Below, in pieces: positions 47,165-58,263 of a stretch of DNA of 64,000 nucleotides. Source of the DNA: Larix kaempferi (taxonomy: Eukaryota; Streptophyta; Pinopsida; Pinales; Pinaceae); the NCBI GenBank assembly GCA_027924585.1, contig BSBM01000007.1:7596001-7660000 (forward strand), written 5' to 3'. A model generated the notes under the pieces. That model worked only from the letters and a program-made list of their open reading frames with translations. It ran no database searches and was not told the origin of the DNA. Position 1 is the stretch's first letter; each line of letters begins with the position of its first letter. A program made the position numbers and the translations under genes.

Positions 47165-49500
47165 TCAGTGAATGTTAATAATTTATCATTCATCCTCATC
47201 CATGAGAGCATATTTGCTTACTCTAGCATTCATAACATTCACACATAAAGACATATAGTAGTCCACAATATAAATCATTCAATATTGGTTATGTCATAAC
47301 ACAATATTTCAACAACACCTTGTTGATCATCAAACTCTCTCCTGGGTTTTTAGCAATCCTTTGCTAAACACACAACTCGTCCTCGAGTTAAAACTTGTAA
47401 ATAAAACCTGCAAATAAAACTTGTAGTTAAGAAAATTTTATGTAAACTCATTAGTGATATTTTCTGTAACAGTAGTTTGAGTAATTACTTATTGTACTCA
47501 ATAGTAATACTTCTGCTTTTATCAATATTGAACTTAGCAATGTGGCTAAACTAGTTCAGATCTCATACTACCTCTACCGTTTAGTCCATAGCCATTCCCC
47601 TCATCGAATCTCTTATGCATTCCTCCCCTTTCTAGTTTACAAATTACCACAAGGAAGAAATCATAATGAGCCACCTACTCAGTTCGATGGATATAAAGAT
47701 CGCCTAGGTCTTACAGGTCAGTATAACATTCAATGAGCCACCTACTCTATTCCTCTTCTGTGGAGAACATGACCTCATAATTTTTTTAGGGACGTTGCCT
47801 CTTGCAACGGCTAGAAAATGAATGTAGGAACCAACTTTGTGCCATGTTTGAGTACATAATTTAAACCTTCTTGTTTGATTCTAAGAAATTTAAGTAATAA
47901 CAATCATTCTATATGCTACATGCATCATAATAACAACAAATATATTTGCTTATCACATTCTATGCATTTCTTTTATGATTACACATCATTAATCATAAGT
48001 TTTTATCACCAATCGTGATTCATAAAATCTTCTAATCCAAAAGTAAATCATTACTTACTCTTGAGCAAATTTTTTCCAACTTATCTATATAAGTTTTGTA
48101 ATCAGCGTTCCTCTTTGATCATGTCATCAGTCGTAGTTAAGATCACTTCCTGCAATGTTAGCATAAAAGAAAATTTATTTGCTTCAATTGCTCAACAATT
48201 GAACACATTTATCCCATAGCTTTACACACATGCTCATTCAATAACTTGTGCACCATTTTCCATTAATCCTGATGTATGAATGTAAGCTCGTCAATATCCT
48301 TATTATGAGTTCGAGATCAAATCTGCTCACAAACAATCATGTCAGTATCATACAATCATATTAGTATCATATTTGAAACAGTTAGTTGCATATGGATAAA
48401 AAGATCATTTTTCTATAAACTTTTGATGTTTTTAAAAGGTCCCTGATTTGATTAATCACAAGGGATTAGAATTCTTCTCTTCCTATAGCCAAACTCATGT
48501 TTTTTTAACATTTTTTCTTTCTTTCTTGATACACATCATTTTTATTTTAAAAGATTCAACAACCCTACGAGGGGTCTATCTAAGAAAATTGTATTAAAAA
48601 ATAAGATCGTTTATACTCCTAGGAATTATTACATGCAATTTCTTACGGTAATGCACCTTTATACATACTACCATCTTAACTTTTAACAAAACAAAACAAC
48701 CATTCAAATGTATGAGTCACCTTATCAAATGAATTTGTTTAAACATAACGTGTAGCCCATTCATGTGGCTATCAATTACTTATGAGCAATAATTCCATGA
48801 AATATAGTCTACAATATCTTTGCAATAAACTTAATACCAAACCTAAAAAATACGATATTCACTCTATCGTTTGATACTTTGAGGACCAACTTTTATTTTA
48901 AGCAATGCACGTAGCTATAACAAATATTTTACCTAGTTCATATTCTATAATATCTATGAAATGCAATAGTTGCCAATATAGTTTTACACAAATTCTGTCA
49001 TAACAACTATGCAATGAATTTTCTAATTTAATCTGCATGTTTAGAACATTATTCATAACCTTTGTTTGGTCGAGCAAATAATACTTTTTGCCAAAGTAAT
49101 TTATAAAAAGACTTAGAATTATGAGTCTATAATGTCCCAAAAATAGCAAAAAAATTTAAAAAATTTGCCCGTCCCTGTAATAGATGTTGTTTGCAAATAA
49201 AATAGTCGCAAGTTAATTCTAATACTAAAAAAATATGTAAATGCTTATCGTAGCAAAAGAAAGTCTACCATTCCTGAAAATTCATGATCTCTCTAGCTTT
49301 GTACACTTTCAATCCTGCGGAAGCAATGTGGAAATAAATAATGACGTATCCTAGTTACGAGTTTATAATAGCCGATGTAACTCAAATAACAAATTTTTGA
49401 TAATGTTTTAATGAATGCATATGAATGTATTATGAAGTCTGAATGGCACCTTCAGGTGATCTGGCCTTTAATGATCAAGGGTCTTAGTGCTATGATGGGT
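47165..49500. other. AT-rich intergenic; nothing recognised
   Basis: Only short random frames. Some stretches may belong to the Ty3-type element whose LTR edge is at 46920, but no domain supports it. Confidence 0.4.
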
Positions 49501-49540
49501 CACTAGTAGAAAAAGATGTGAAGGAATAAATACCCCAGCA
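49501..49540 (+). mobile_element. CACTA-like terminus (CACTAGTAGAAAAAGAT)
   Basis: The sequence has the form of a CACTA terminal inverted repeat. No partner end (CTTTTTCTACTAGTG) was seen in the window, so this is either a lone end or a coincidence. Confidence 0.3.
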
Positions 49541-51180
49541 GGGCTGCCGAGAGGTAAGAGCACTCTTGGATGTTTCTGGACTTACTTAGCATTTTTGCTA
49601 AAACCATACTTTCATGTTTGTTTTTGCAGGTATTTCTCCTATGACAAATCCACCCTAGAATATGTCCATTCTCTACCAATTGTTTAAGTTTTACAATGTA
49701 TAATTTCATGAGTGATGGTCAAGTACTTTAGTGGATAAACCAAACTACAAAAGTTTATAGTACCAAAGGGGTTCGCTAATGTAAATATTTATGGTATGAA
49801 AACCCTATGTATACTAAGCAAGTCGTGGATAATGTCACACGACTCCACTATGGTCTTTTCACAAATAAATCGAGCCTCCAATTGAGTAGGGTTTGGTGTA
49901 ATATTAACTACACTTTAATGCATAGTGGATGATAGGCTGTCAGTGAGGGTTTGTAACGATTGGGGTTTCCCTTAGTCATGTCTTCTGCGTTTTCGCTGGT
50001 TTCTTTGCTCTACACTTCGTTGTAATGGAGATATCTTTGTGCCTTGACCCAAGCTACGCTCGTGGTCAGTGCACTTGACGTTTTTAAGCTTAGCTAATGG
50101 TGTAGACAGTGTCATACCCCTCTTAGGTATGGAAATTCTCAACGCTATTACAAATGATCCTTTCTTCCTTTGATAAAATCGCAGGGTCGTTGACTTGTGT
50201 TGTTTATTGTACTAGTAGGTGACAAAGGCTTTGGTGCGTGATGATATGGGTGTCCTGGGTTTCTTTTGGCATGGCCAGGGTATTGGTAAGTCCGTCTTAC
50301 CCATCCATGTTGCTCTGCCTCTCGCATCTCTGGTGGTGCATTTATGTGTCTCGTTCTGTTTTAAGGGAGACTTCTGTAAGCCTTTGGCTTACTGATTCAC
50401 CTCGAGAAGTCTGGTATGGTCGCCTATTGGTTGGGCCAAAGAATGTTTGGGTTTCGAAATGTATTTAAAGGGATTTAGTGAGAGATGGAAGTACGATGTA
50501 AATTTCTATGGTGGTCTGCTATGAAGTTGGGTTTTTCTCAGGAGTTTCCTTTCCCATACAATGCATAGTACTTGAATGTATGTTTGGTTTCTGATGTGGA
50601 AAGTAAATGAATGTATGTTTCATTTCTGATGTGGAAAATAAATGAATGCGTCAGGGTCTCATAACGCAGTTACTCCTGTGTTGTATCTATAAATAGAGGA
50701 GCCCTATGGTTTGATACCCTATCTAGCACTCTGCGTTTTATATCATTATGGGTTTTGTACTCCGTCGTGACACTATCTACTTTCTCTGTTTGGAATGGAA
50801 CTTGTATTTAACTTCATGAATATTTCTCTATATTCAAGTTAATGATACTCTACTCTATTGTATTGTGTGTGAGGTTGCTTGATGTGCTGATGTAATGCTT
50901 CTGTGTTTTTAAATGGAAAAATTCATAACCCTGGCTGCTATCTAGTTTGTTCCTTTAGAAGGTATGGGATGGGATTCGATCTCACGATTTGTGAAATGCT
51001 ATGTTAAGATAAATTGAATGCTGTGGGCTATGTTGATTTCTTGAAATGAAACGTAATGGGTCTTTGCAGTCGAAAGTCTGCGTTGTAGGATTGCAATGTT
51101 TGAGTCTAGGTGGTAAAGCATGAAACTTGTAAAGTACTTGATGTGTTTGAACCTTCACTAAGTTTTTTTGACCCAAAATC
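49541..51180. other. Unassigned sequence with LTR-like promoter
   Basis: No gene recognised. A good TATA box lies at 50688-50695. The GC-balanced stretch around it ends near 50870 and resembles a plant LTR, but no second copy is available to prove it. Confidence 0.35.
50688..50695 (+). promoter_or_regulatory. TATA box (CTATAAATAGAGG)
   Basis: Strong plant TATA consensus, followed at usual distance by sequence typical of LTR transcription starts. No recognisable ORF follows. Confidence 0.4.
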
Positions 51181-51189
51181 CGATGGCTA

Positions 51190-51670
51190 AAAAGTCGAAT
51201 TTGCTACAACCTATGGTCGACTATCCGACAATTTCAGTCTTTTTTTATCATCAGTGGGATATCGGCTAAAATCCGACGTAGTTCAAGACGTCAGATATTC
51301 GACTAGAAAACACGTCGGTTAACCGACTTCCTCCAGCTTCACAGGTAGTCGGATTACCATCTTTCACCATCGATTATGCTTCGGTTTAGTTGTCGGTTAA
51401 GTGACGTATTTGCCATAAAAATGTCAGATTATGTCGTTGGTTAAGCAATGTGTATGCCATACAAAAAAAAGGAATCCGACGTTCTGAGTCGTCGATCGTA
51501 TTGCAAAACCGTCGGATATTACCATACGGTCGTCGGATTGGGTCGTCGGTTAAGTGATGTGTATGCCATACAAAAAAAAGGAAACCGACATTCTGAGCCA
51601 TCGGTAGTATTTCAAAACCGTCGGATATTACCATCCTTTCGTTGGATTAGAGCGTCGGTTAAGCGACTAC
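51190..51670. repeat. 109-bp tandem repeats rich in TCGGTTAA and CCGAC motifs
   Basis: The anchor GGTTAAG recurs at 51441, 51550 and 51659 (period 109), with a shorter partial unit from 51397. Each unit carries TGTATGCCATACAAAAAAAA and CCGTCGGATATTACCAT. The motifs TCGGTTAA, ATCCGAC and CCGAC occur in both orientations from 51190 on, as in subterminal repeat regions of DNA transposons. Confidence 0.8.
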
Positions 51671-52780
51671 CCATTACATTTATAAAAAAAAAATAACATT
51701 TTTCAAATAAAATTTTTCATACTGCAGGAAATCAATATATTCTATCTCTATTGTGGAAATATGTAGAATAATTACATATATATATAACTGAGAAACCCAT
51801 TATGCTCTTCCCATTGTATTAGCAGCAGAGTAGCCTAAGGGAATAGAGCCATTGTAATAAAGCCATTGTATTAGAGTCATTGTATTAAGCAGCGGAGTCA
51901 ATCATTATTCAAGTGGACCTACAGGCTAGTGGGTGCCTATTAAGGTGGCACAAAAGACTGTACTCTAAGCCTCAAGTGCTAGTGTCTATGGAACTTACTT
52001 TATGGACTACATGCTTTCCACGTAGCAGAATAAAAGGACTAGGAAGTTATGTAACATTGTGGCATATTCGTCACAAATTTATGGTAGTGTGCTTCCATTG
52101 TGTCAAGGTACTCTTACCTAAATTCTCTAATTTGGTATACGGAGGAGTTTGTATATTCATGTATGAGATCATATTCTTTGAATAAGGCTCATTAGATAGT
52201 TAATGGGTAGTTACTTAATGTAAAAGACTCATTTTTATTAAATAAGAACCAGTAGGTGGTTGGTAGTCATTAATTTTGAGATTCCATGTAGTTAGGGTTT
52301 TGGGTTGTAGAAATCCAACATCGTAGCCATTCATTGAGCTCCTCTCTATTTCGAGAATAATTTCATATTCTCTACTGAACAGGGCCAACCACGTGAAGGT
52401 GGAAGCTCTTATGGCCCCTCCCCCCCTCACATCACTCTCAATTCCCCATACCCAATGCATGTACTCGAAAAAAATAAATATGTGCAAATTCATCCATATT
52501 TTATCATTAACTTTTATCCATTATTCATTCAATAAATGCTAACATTCACTAAACCATTGTTTCTGTCGATACACACATTCATTCAATAAACCATTCATTA
52601 ATCATTCAGTCGACACATTCATTCAATAAAAGCTGAAATTCAATAAAGGTAACAGTTTACTACACCGAATCATTAAAGCATTAGAAAATTCATTAAACCA
52701 TTCAATGAATTTCCGCCATCCAATGAGTTTCCACGGTCTTCAGTTTCAGCCTGGCAACGGTTGACAATTCATGGTATTAT

Positions 52781-52903
52781 GTTTCCCTTCGACTACAAAT
52801 GACAAACTCATAGTTCACTATTAAGGTTTGTCTAACAAAGCTGACGATCAAAGAAATCTTGATAGTGAACTATGAGTTTTCCATATTGCAGCTTAAGGGA
52901 AAC
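52781..52903. repeat. Hairpin-forming inverted repeat, copy 1
   Basis: Outer arms GTTTCCCTT / AAGGGAAAC; inner arms AACTCATAGTTCACTAT / ATAGTGAACTATGAGTT. The loop is about 40 nt. Confidence 0.8.
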
Positions 52904-53404
52904 GTAAATATAGAATGAATCGTCACCGTTGTCAGAATATTCATTGAGCTCCTCTCTGTTTCGAGAATAATTTCATATTCTCTACTGAACAGGGCCAACC
53001 ACGTGAAGGTGGAAGCTCTTATGCCCCCCCCCTCCTCACATCACTCTCAATTCTCCATACCCAATGCATGCACTCGAAAAAAACAAATATGTGCAAATTC
53101 ATCCATATTTTATCATGAACTTTCATCCATTATTCATTCAATAAATTCTAACATTCACTAAACCATTGTTTCTATCAATACACACATTCATTCAATAAAA
53201 GATAACATTCAATAAACCATTCATTAATCATTCAGTCAACACATTCATTCAATAAAAGTTGAAATTCAATAAAGGTAACAGTTTACTACACCGAACCATT
53301 AAAACATTAGAAAATTCATTAAACCATTCAATGAATTTCTGTCATCCAATGAGTTTCCACGGTCTTCAGTTTCATCCTGGAAACGGTTGATGATTCATGG
53401 TATT

Positions 53405-53531
53405 ACGTTTCCCTTCGACTGCAAATGACAAACTCATAGTTCACTATTAAGGTTTGTCTGACAAAGCTAATGGTCAAAGAAATCTTGATAGTGAACTATG
53501 AGTTTGCCATATTGAAGCTTAAGGGAAACGT
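53405..53531. repeat. Hairpin-forming inverted repeat, copy 2
   Basis: Same structure with better arms: ACGTTTCCCTT / AAGGGAAACGT outside and CAAACTCATAGTTCACTAT / ATAGTGAACTATGAGTTTG inside. Confidence 0.8.
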
Positions 53532-53843
53532 AAATATAGAATGAATCGTCACCGTTGTCAGAATATTCATTGAGCTCCTCTCTGTTTTGAGAATAATTCA
53601 TTCAATAAATGCTAACATTCACTAAACCATCGTTTCAGTCGATCAACACATTCATTCAATAAAACATAACATTCAATACACCATTCATTAATCATTCAGT
53701 CAACACATTCATTCAATAAAAGTTGAAATTCAATGAAGGTAATAGTTTACTACACTGAATCGTTAAAACATTAGAACATTCATTAAACCATTCATTCATT
53801 CATTAGACCAAAAATAGTGGACGATATATTGTTATCGAAATAT

Positions 53844-54370
53844 TTAGACGTTGTTTTTCCCGTCCTTATTTTTATAAGTTTTTCTTCTTTTTAGTGGTAT
53901 ATAATCTATGAGAGGACCATCTACATCATCTGGACTTTTTCTTCCAGTTCTTGGTTCTTTAGCAGGCGCTTTTGGTGATGTTTGCAATATCCCAGCTAAT
54001 TGTTGTTGATATAGACCTTGATTTTGCGGCAAGGGGTTCGGATTTGTTGCAACGATGTGAAAATGTTACATCGTTATATTTTTCTATTGTAATGACAAGT
54101 TTTTCATTTAAAACAATTCATTACGAATGTGTTATTTTACCAAGTGTGACCAAATCATGTTGTTGATGTTCTTGTCCAGTCTCAACCTGTACAGTTTCAC
54201 CCTCTACATGCTCTGCAGTTGAAATATGGTGAACTACAATTAATGGTCACCATTTGCAATGCTATACATAAAATTGTAGCATATGAATAAATTCATTACC
54301 GGGATTTGAAGCTTGATCATCGATTTGTTGTTGTCCCTCTTCGACACTAATGGGATCATTACTTTCATGT
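53844..54370 (-). CDS. C-terminal exons of the SET-transposase gene
   Basis: Three short segments on the - strand continue the gene: about 54301-54365 (SVEEGQQQIDDQASNP, donor GTAATG), about 54150-54225 (VEGETVQVETGQEHQQHD) and 53844-54032 (QNQGLYQQQLAGILQ, then a basic tail LKRRKTYKNKDGKNNV before the stop). The Gln-rich, acidic then Lys/Arg-rich composition is common at the C-terminus of plant Ptta/En/Spm-type proteins, and the tail looks like a nuclear localisation signal. Exact splice joints here are less certain than further upstream. Confidence 0.45.
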
Positions 54371-54462
54371 TAAAAATAAATTCAATATTTTACATCAATT
54401 ATTTGGAACGAAAATATTCCACAAGCGACAAATCTTCATTAAACTATATAGATTCTATATAC

Positions 54463-55707
54463 CTGTGCACCGGATGGATTGGTACCACAAGACTGTGTCT
54501 GCCCAAATAAGCTTCTTCTACATTCAACAATAGCTCCGAAGCCTTCCTAGAAGCCAAGCTTCATGTCTTCCTCTATGGGTACTTCATTGAATCGATCGGC
54601 CTGCATATTTGCTTATCGTCGTTAATTAACATTTTATGGTGCAATAAAAAGAAAAATAATTTTTAATTTATTATTTGTATTCATTGTTGGTTTCTCGAAA
54701 CTTACAAACCTTTCCGCCAAATTCGAATAACCACCAGGGCCAAGCTTGTGTTGACCTACTTTTTCTAGTCTTGCCTTTGTGGCCTTTGATGTGTCTCGTA
54801 GCCTATGCAAGTGTTGAAATACGTTAGATGTTCCAAGTTTGATATAGAAATCAAGGATAATAAGGTTTAGAATTACATTGCGGAAAGTATTGCATACCTC
54901 CCTGTGCCTGGTGTTAGCTTGCCTTCTCTTCTCAGAGCCTTCTCCTTTCCATCTTCCACTAGAGCTCTCCACTCCATTGCTGGAATCATTGGTGGGCGCT
55001 CATACCTATGGTTTCTTTCGAGGTGTGTCCTATATTGGTCTCGGACAACCTTCACATGTTGACAAGCCTTTTTCAAGACATTGGCATGACTGAAGGTTTT
55101 CTCCCCGAACAGGCCAACCAACCGATCAGTGAGTTCATCTTTTAAATGTTTCGGTTGTCTATCCCACCTTGATCGGATGGTGGGCCTGAAGATCTCCGAG
55201 CAAAATTCATTCATATGTTTATAGAAAACATTGTTTCCTACACAACGATCATGCCATGATCATAAATAGTTGATAAAAAATGTTTTATCGGTATATTACA
55301 ATGAAATTATAAACAATAATTAACCTGATCAACTATGATTAATTACCTAGGATCATCAATATCTTTATTGGGACGAGATCTTCGTCCACCAAAAATGTTG
55401 TCTCCAGTGTTCCCGTGCTTTTGACACGGGAAGATCCTGGAAATGTAGCTTGTTCGACATCAAAATTGATAGGGGACTCGGTGTCGACCCCTTCTTGTGG
55501 AGGATCCATTGTGTGTTGGTCAGTAGTGGCTGTTGCGCTCATAGCGGGGGTCCGTGGTGTTTCGGAACGTGTTTCCGACTGTTCGGCTGACAACAATGGT
55601 GAAGGATTCGAACTACGTGGATTCATTTGGTCGTGATGCGAAGTCTCTCCACGAGCCTCACTGGGGCCAACACCACCTTCACCAATATTGTGTGGTCCCT
55701 TATAATT
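54463..55707 (-). CDS. Plant Ptta/En/Spm (Transposase_24)-like protein exons
   Basis: Four - strand exons: 55707-55347 (Ser/Thr/Pro-rich linker), 55237-54898, 54802-54706 and 54600-54463. Joined phases agree at each junction (0; 1 to 1; 2 to 2; 0). The core reads FRPTIRSRWDRQPKHLKDEL, then RTHLERNHRYERPP and, across the 54898/54802 splice, TGRLRDTSKATKARLEKVGQ followed by HKLGPGGYSNLAERF. The last matches the 'KxxRxxxxxxHxxGxxGY' block of Transposase_24. These plant proteins come from CACTA-like transposons and lack the DDE catalytic domain of Tnp2. The exon 54600-54463 has an in-frame TAG at 54547-54549. Introns are about 95-110 bp with GT/AG ends. Confidence 0.65.
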
Positions 55708-55811
55708 CTGTAAATACACACCGCGACTTATACGTTCAATACTATCATATAAAAGAGAACATTATAAAGATTTAAACGAATTATTCTATGATTCAAGATT
55801 CCTCAGCTTAC

Positions 55812-56874
55812 TCGCAAGTTATTAGATCTATGTTCCAACAATGCAATGCTTTCTTTAATTGCGCTTGTCTACGGAACCTGGATTACTAGAGAAAGGATTT
55901 CCACAGTATATCTATTCAACAATTTCTCTGCCATCTTTAGCGGGTGTGCTGCTTCACCAATTTTTTTGCAATCATGAAGCACCTCTGCCACTTTAGGGTC
56001 TAATGTAAAATCTTGCAATGTTGATTCATACTGCGATTCACTAGTGGGATGCAACAAACATATATAAAGCACTACTGAGTTCTCTGCTGATAGATTCCAA
56101 ATTTTATATTAATGTATATAACACATCTATCATGATAGATTCATAAAATTACAACACGGTTTACATTATCACAACGAAACCAGTATATCACACGAAAAAT
56201 ACATAACAAAATTAACATTATGCTACGTATTATATTGGTACAATTGAAATGAATTATACCTGTGACCTCGAGGATTGCGATCCACTCATTAGATCAATGG
56301 TCATAGGCGACTTGTCCCAATCTGCTAATATCTGGGAGCTGCCCCTAACAACACCCTAATAAAAAAACATAGTGAAAGTCACCTAAACGATTCCAAAAGT
56401 ATTCATGAGAAAACACATCAAAAAAATTATTATTCATATTATATTTTTAATATTACAAAGATGTATACCCGTTGTGTGGACCCTCGTGTGGCTGACCTTA
56501 TGGAACCAGCCTGCATAAAAAACATAGACTAAAAAATTACGTAAACAAAACCAAAATATTCATTGAAACATTAATATAATGCTAAAACATTTTGACATAT
56601 TTTAAGTGTACAATTCAAATCAGGTCTACCTGTTGCCCTGAGGGTGTTGTCATCTGATCAACATTCGACGGGTGTATTTCCCAATCAACGTTTTGCATCA
56701 AATATAAATTTCATTATATAAAACAAACCAAGTTATTAATAATGGAAAAACAAAGCAAATAAAAACTATTTTCTCTTATTATATTTGTACTATTAGAAAG
56801 ATGTATACCTGCTTCGTCGAGGAAGAAGTTGTCCTCCGACCATTTGTTGGCAGGGATTTATCCCGATCATTGGC
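55812..56874 (-). CDS. Phase-0 mini-exons linking SET domain to transposase-like part
   Basis: On the - strand: 56874-56809 (22 codons, ANDRDKSLPTNGRRTTSSS), about 56700-56630 (VDWEIHPSNVDQMTTPSGQQ; acceptor not clear), 56510-56469 (14 codons, AGSIRSATRGSTQR), 56355-56260 (32 codons, ADWDKSPMTIDLMSGSQSSR) and 56030-55812 (73 codons). Apart from the unresolved acceptor, all start and end in phase 0 with consensus splice sites, several with donor CAG|GTATAC/GTATAA. The first, second and fourth resemble one another (a D-W/R-D-K-S segment followed by Ser/Thr/Gln-rich sequence), as if one exon had been duplicated. The 55812-56030 exon has an in-frame TAG at 55869-55871. Confidence 0.5.
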
Positions 56875-56976
56875 CTGCAAAGTAAATATGGGAAATTTAA
56901 ATGAAATAAACTAACAAAAAATACTTATGATGTTTAATTTATTACTAAAAGGTTGGGTAAAATGTTATATAGTAAC

Positions 56977-57738
56977 CTTGTTTGTATCTACTCGGTTGAT
57001 AGGGTAATTAATAAGCAACTCGTCCCCTACAGATATTGTTTTAATAGCAACTACAAAAACACAATTTCCTTCATGCCCCTCAAATTCGTAGTTTGGTTGC
57101 TTAATTGTAGACCCTGGTTGTGTACTGTTTATAAACCCCGCAATATTCCCTGTGGCCTTTGGCCTTCCGTCCATGTACAATGTTCCTCCTTTATTTTGAT
57201 TTTTGTCTTTCAATTGTAAATAGTTTGTTGACAATCCATAGTTACGCATACTTTTTGTATATCGGACAAGGCGCATCCAATCGTTGTAGTTGTATATGGT
57301 TCCAACATACTCCATCAATTCTGTACATGTCCCATAACCGACCAAGATGCAATCCATGTAAAACAACCCGAAACCATGTATCGACGACGGTGTAGTTCGA
57401 TATCTCCTCTCGTTCACACAAAAATTAGTGTTCGGTGGAGGAAGATCCTTCGGTACCCATTGTTTCACTAAATGTCTGTACCTCAATGGCACCTCTTCGT
57501 CGTCTTTTGTCTCATCACCATAGGAACATGCCCCCCCTTGACCGTGAAAAAATTCATTGCCTCTATGGAATCTTCTTTTGGTTTTTTGACATCTAGTTGA
57601 TACAATTCTTCTAGACCTATTGGATGTCTCACTTTCCTCTATCCTTCCTAAACTCCCCTCGCTTGAGGAAGACAGATCAGACAAATACCTGTTTGGTTCT
57701 ACCTGCACCATTGGAAAAAAGTTTAGATTCGAACGCAA
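56977..57738 (-). CDS. SET-domain exon
   Basis: SET domains transfer methyl groups from S-adenosylmethionine to lysine, typically on histones. The - strand frame starts with an ATG at 57738, or with a splice acceptor CAG at 57705 that would begin the exon at VEPNRYLSDL. After a Ser/Arg-rich stretch come TPSSIHGFGLFYMD (SET-N), ELMEYVGTIYNYNDWMRL, the GNIAGFINSTQPG segment in place of the usual RFxNHSCxPN, QPNYEF, then VFVVAIKTISVGDELLINY (the DELxxDY-type end, with N for D). The canonical NHSC is altered to INST, and no pre-SET or post-SET cysteines are present, so activity is uncertain. It ends NK with donor GTTACT at 56976. The frame is intact for over 250 codons. Confidence 0.8.
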
Positions 57739-58263
57739 GGCATAGTGCCTCTTAAAAGTTGATGTGTATCGCCTTTTATAATTTTACTTGATCCTCATTC
57801 CCTTTGTCAACATGTAGGCATTCAAGTGATGATAGAAACTTGACCTATTTATCTTTCTTAAGAGTAGAAAGTCATGCAATATTTATGAGTTGTTTTTTAC
57901 TATTTGATTTAACGCTACATCACACACGTAACACACATGTAGCACACATGAAACACTACACATACACGTTACAAGATCTCCTCTAATGCTACAAGTCTTG
58001 GCTACTTAACAAAAACTATTTGCCACATATTTGATTACCTTAGTGTATACGTTTCCTTTAATATACTCAGAAGAGTTACTTTCAGAAATGACTGTGCCTC
58101 TTAGAGGCCAGTCAACTATAGGAACCAAGCGACGCTATGATAGGGCTAGTACAAACCAGAGAGAGAGAGATGACTGGGCTATGGTACGGTCAATCAAAGA
58201 AATATAGTGACAGTAAAAGGCTCAGTACAAAGACAAACCAGTAAGGTACAAGTAAAACAAAAA
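57739..58263. other. Upstream region of the SET gene; no further exon identified
   Basis: If the CAG acceptor at 57703-57705 is used, an upstream exon should lie here or further right, but none was recognised. Confidence 0.35.

Larger units (their letters stand above)
52327..53805. repeat. About 610-bp tandem repeat, two full copies and a shortened third
   Basis: The phrase CATTGAGCTCCTCTCT starts at 52332, 52942 and 53568. Copies one and two run collinearly; the third lacks a segment after AGAATAATT. Each copy contains many CATTCATTCAATAAA units and, in copies one and two, a hairpin-forming inverted repeat. Confidence 0.9.

Noticed and set aside
50238-50468. Trp/Ser-rich 76-codon frame as a membrane protein gene
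   Set aside because: It lies in probable LTR sequence upstream of a TATA box; composition reflects GT-rich DNA.
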